Shown: positions 6,996 to 8,141 of the stretch, piece by piece | How positions within the stretch are numbered: position 1 is the first letter of the stretch | Layout of the letters: each line of letters begins with the position of its first letter | From: Candidatus Cloacimonadota bacterium | GTDB lineage: Bacteria; Cloacimonadota; Cloacimonadia; Cloacimonadales; Cloacimonadaceae | Reading direction: 5' to 3' | DNA: 8,141 bases | Assembly (NCBI GenBank): GCA_028703735.1 | Contig: JAQVMI010000072.1 | Span: 1-8,141, forward strand | Notes under the pieces: model-generated | Databases searched by the model: none | What the model saw: only the letters and a program-made list of their open reading frames with translations | Told to the model about the DNA's origin: nothing | Translations under genes and position numbers: made by a program

Positions 6996-7418
6996 TTAAA
7001 TATCGCGTTTGATAAGGGTAAGGTAACCAGCTAATTCCTTGAAGCCAAACTTTTTGTAGAGATGTATTGCCGACAAGTTTTCTGCATGCACCTCCAGTTT
7101 CATTTGATAGCCCAGTTCTTTGGCAACCTGCACAGCTTCCTGCATCAATTCTGAACCAATCCCGCTACTTTGTCTTGAAGGCAATACAGCCATGTGATGC
7201 GCATACAAACGCCGGTAATCATGAGATAGCCACAATGTGCCAAGCAGCGAATCATCCTCCCAGGCAGTAAGCAGGATTCCCGTATGTTTCAGGCTTTGCT
7301 GAATTGCCTTAAAGCTATCACTACGAGCAGGATTGCTAATACCTGTAGCACTCCAAAGACGAACGATGCTATCGTAAATCTCCTGGTTCAGTTCTGTGGT
7401 TCGGATAATGCTAAGCAT
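6996..7418 (-). CDS. GNAT family N-acetyltransferase
   Basis: This protein of 140 residues is a single-domain GNAT enzyme, expected to transfer an acetyl group from acetyl-CoA to an amine in the cytoplasm. Motif A, the acetyl-CoA pyrophosphate-binding region, is at ~75-94: AHHMAVLPSRQSSGIGSELM, with the R/Q-x-x-G-x-G pattern at R82-G88. Motif B is at ~106-126, with NLSAIHLYKKFGF, typical of RimI-like and related small acetyltransferases. The length is normal for the family, and the start ATG has AGAGG three bases upstream. The substrate cannot be told from the sequence; it could be a protein N-terminus or a small molecule. The gene lies 54 bases after the DUF4340 gene and 111 bases before pfkA on the same strand, so co-transcription is possible, but neither neighbour suggests a substrate. 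Confidence 0.9.
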   Translation of the reverse strand: MLSIIRTTELNQEIYDSIVRLWSATGISNPARSDSFKAIQQSLKHTGILLTAWEDDSLLGTLWLSHDYRRLYAHHMAVLPSRQSSGIGSELMQEAVQVAKELGYQMKLEVHAENLSAIHLYKKFGFKELAGYLTLIKRDI

Positions 7419-7442
7419 AAGCCTCTTCTTGCTTTAGGGTTA

Positions 7443-7450
7443 CAAATTTA
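7443..7450 (-). promoter_or_regulatory. Possible Bacteroidota-like -7 element upstream of the GNAT gene
   Basis: The minus strand reads TAAATTTG, a full match to the Bacteroidota -7 consensus TAnnTTTG, 24 bases before the GNAT start codon. No TTTG was found at the expected -33 distance; the nearest is 31 bases upstream. The element sits inside the 54-base gap after the DUF4340 gene, so it could give the GNAT gene its own promoter. An AT-rich octamer like this can also occur by chance. Confidence 0.25.
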
Positions 7451-7472
7451 TGTGCCTGTTTTGCATAAGACA

Positions 7473-8141
7473 TCACATCTGCAAAGACCGGAATACATCT
7501 GCATGGCGCATGAACCGAAATACCGTATCAAAACTAACGTAAAACAATACAGAAGCATCATTATCCACCATCAGAAGATACTGCGAATCGTCGTATTTAG
7601 CAAAGGAAAGCACTTTAGTGCGATTACCGCTTAGATTCAGGGTAACCTGGCAATCCGGAGTTAAGAACATATCTGCTAATTTTCTGCTTCCATCATCTAT
7701 GAACACAAAAGTATCCAGATTTCCCAGCACGTGCACTACCTTCATAATAGCCCAATTTGTGCGGGGAATTTTAAAATCGTTCAATGCATCTTTGAAATAC
7801 CAATCGTATTGTTTCCGGGTAAGGGTGTAGGAATTGCGCAGGTGCTTCACCTCTATTGAGATCAATTCACTTTCTTCGTGTTTCACCACATGCGGAGAGC
7901 GCCACATAGGAAGATCCGGCAAATACGATTTTGCCACCTTAGATTTTATCTGGTAAATTTTATCACTGCCGGAATAGCGGAAGTAATCATACGGATTGCC
8001 CAGATTGCTGAACATGGTATGAATGCGTTTTCTGCCAGATTTATCCGAGACAATCACATGCAGAGCTTCTTTATCCTGAAGTTTGAAACGTTTGATGGCT
8101 TCCTTCCCTTCGCCCATAGGAGTTTTGGGATATCTTGCGCT
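7473..8141 (-). CDS. DUF4340 domain protein, 5' end outside the window
   Basis: The frame stays open to the right edge, so 222 residues are visible and the true start lies beyond 8141. The first internal Met (8117) has no ribosome binding site and falls inside the domain. The visible order fits DUF4340: a RYPKT stretch at the edge, a strand pair ALHVIV / YFRYSGSDKIYQIKSKV, then MWRSPHVV and ELISIEVKHLRNSYTLTRK, followed by YDWYF. This is the family's pattern of 'glycine-aspartate-x-valine-tyrosine, tryptophan-arginine-aspartate, isoleucine' blocks in looser form. The last ~80 residues are beta-rich (TFVFIDD, CQVTLNLSGN, SVLFYVSFDTVF). Known DUF4340 proteins are usually anchored by an N-terminal membrane helix and often lie beside GldG-like ABC-transporter genes; neither can be seen here because the window ends. 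The molecular function of the family is not established. The gene is followed 54 bases later by the GNAT gene. Confidence 0.7.
   Translation of the reverse strand, partial: SARYPKTPMGEGKEAIKRFKLQDKEALHVIVSDKSGRKRIHTMFSNLGNPYDYFRYSGSDKIYQIKSKVAKSYLPDLPMWRSPHVVKHEESELISIEVKHLRNSYTLTRKQYDWYFKDALNDFKIPRTNWAIMKVVHVLGNLDTFVFIDDGSRKLADMFLTPDCQVTLNLSGNRTKVLSFAKYDDSQYLLMVDNDASVLFYVSFDTVFRFMRHADVFRSLQM

Noticed and set aside
8115..8117. ATG at 8117 as the start of the DUF4340 gene
   Set aside because: It has no ribosome binding site, the frame is open upstream to the edge, and the upstream residues (RYPKTP) fit the start of the DUF4340 domain.

Overview
The window most resembles the genome of a Cloacimonadota-type bacterium, or another member of the Fibrobacterota-Chlorobiota-Bacteroidota (FCB) group. 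The evidence is a very large secreted gingipain-like (C25) protein built from many beta-sandwich modules, a DUF4340 protein, and moderate-to-low GC content. This placement is inferred from protein style; there is no rRNA or other phylogenetic marker in the window.

Layout. Positions 1-225 hold no gene that can be assigned with confidence. They contain a 24-bp tandem duplication, a C-rich run (G-rich on the minus strand) and the ribosome binding site of the first gene. Positions 226-5673 (+) encode one 1815-residue exported protein: signal peptide, C25 propeptide, C25 caspase-fold domain, Ig-like domain, two tandem pairs of ~115-residue beta-sandwich repeats around a nidogen-like domain, a MAM/immune-inhibitor-A-like domain, a carboxypeptidase-regulatory-like domain and two fibronectin type III domains. 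The remaining genes lie on the minus strand and converge on it. In their own direction of transcription they are a DUF4340 protein cut by the right edge (8141-7473), a GNAT acetyltransferase (7418-6996) and 6-phosphofructokinase (6884-5787). A strong hairpin followed by a T-run on the minus strand (5755-5710) ends the phosphofructokinase transcript between the convergent genes.

How the genes relate. Phosphofructokinase is central glycolysis. The GNAT enzyme and the DUF4340 protein share its strand at short spacings (111 and 54 bp) and could be co-transcribed, but no functional link is evident. The C25 protein is an independent surface or secreted unit. Its main surprise is that the catalytic-Cys segment is present (C465) while the place of the gingipain catalytic His is taken by Trp (NYRGW instead of NYxGHG). 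It may be a non-peptidase relative, or an enzyme using another His such as H504. I found no CRISPR array, tRNA, rRNA, transposase or phage gene, and nothing I would call a new multi-gene system.
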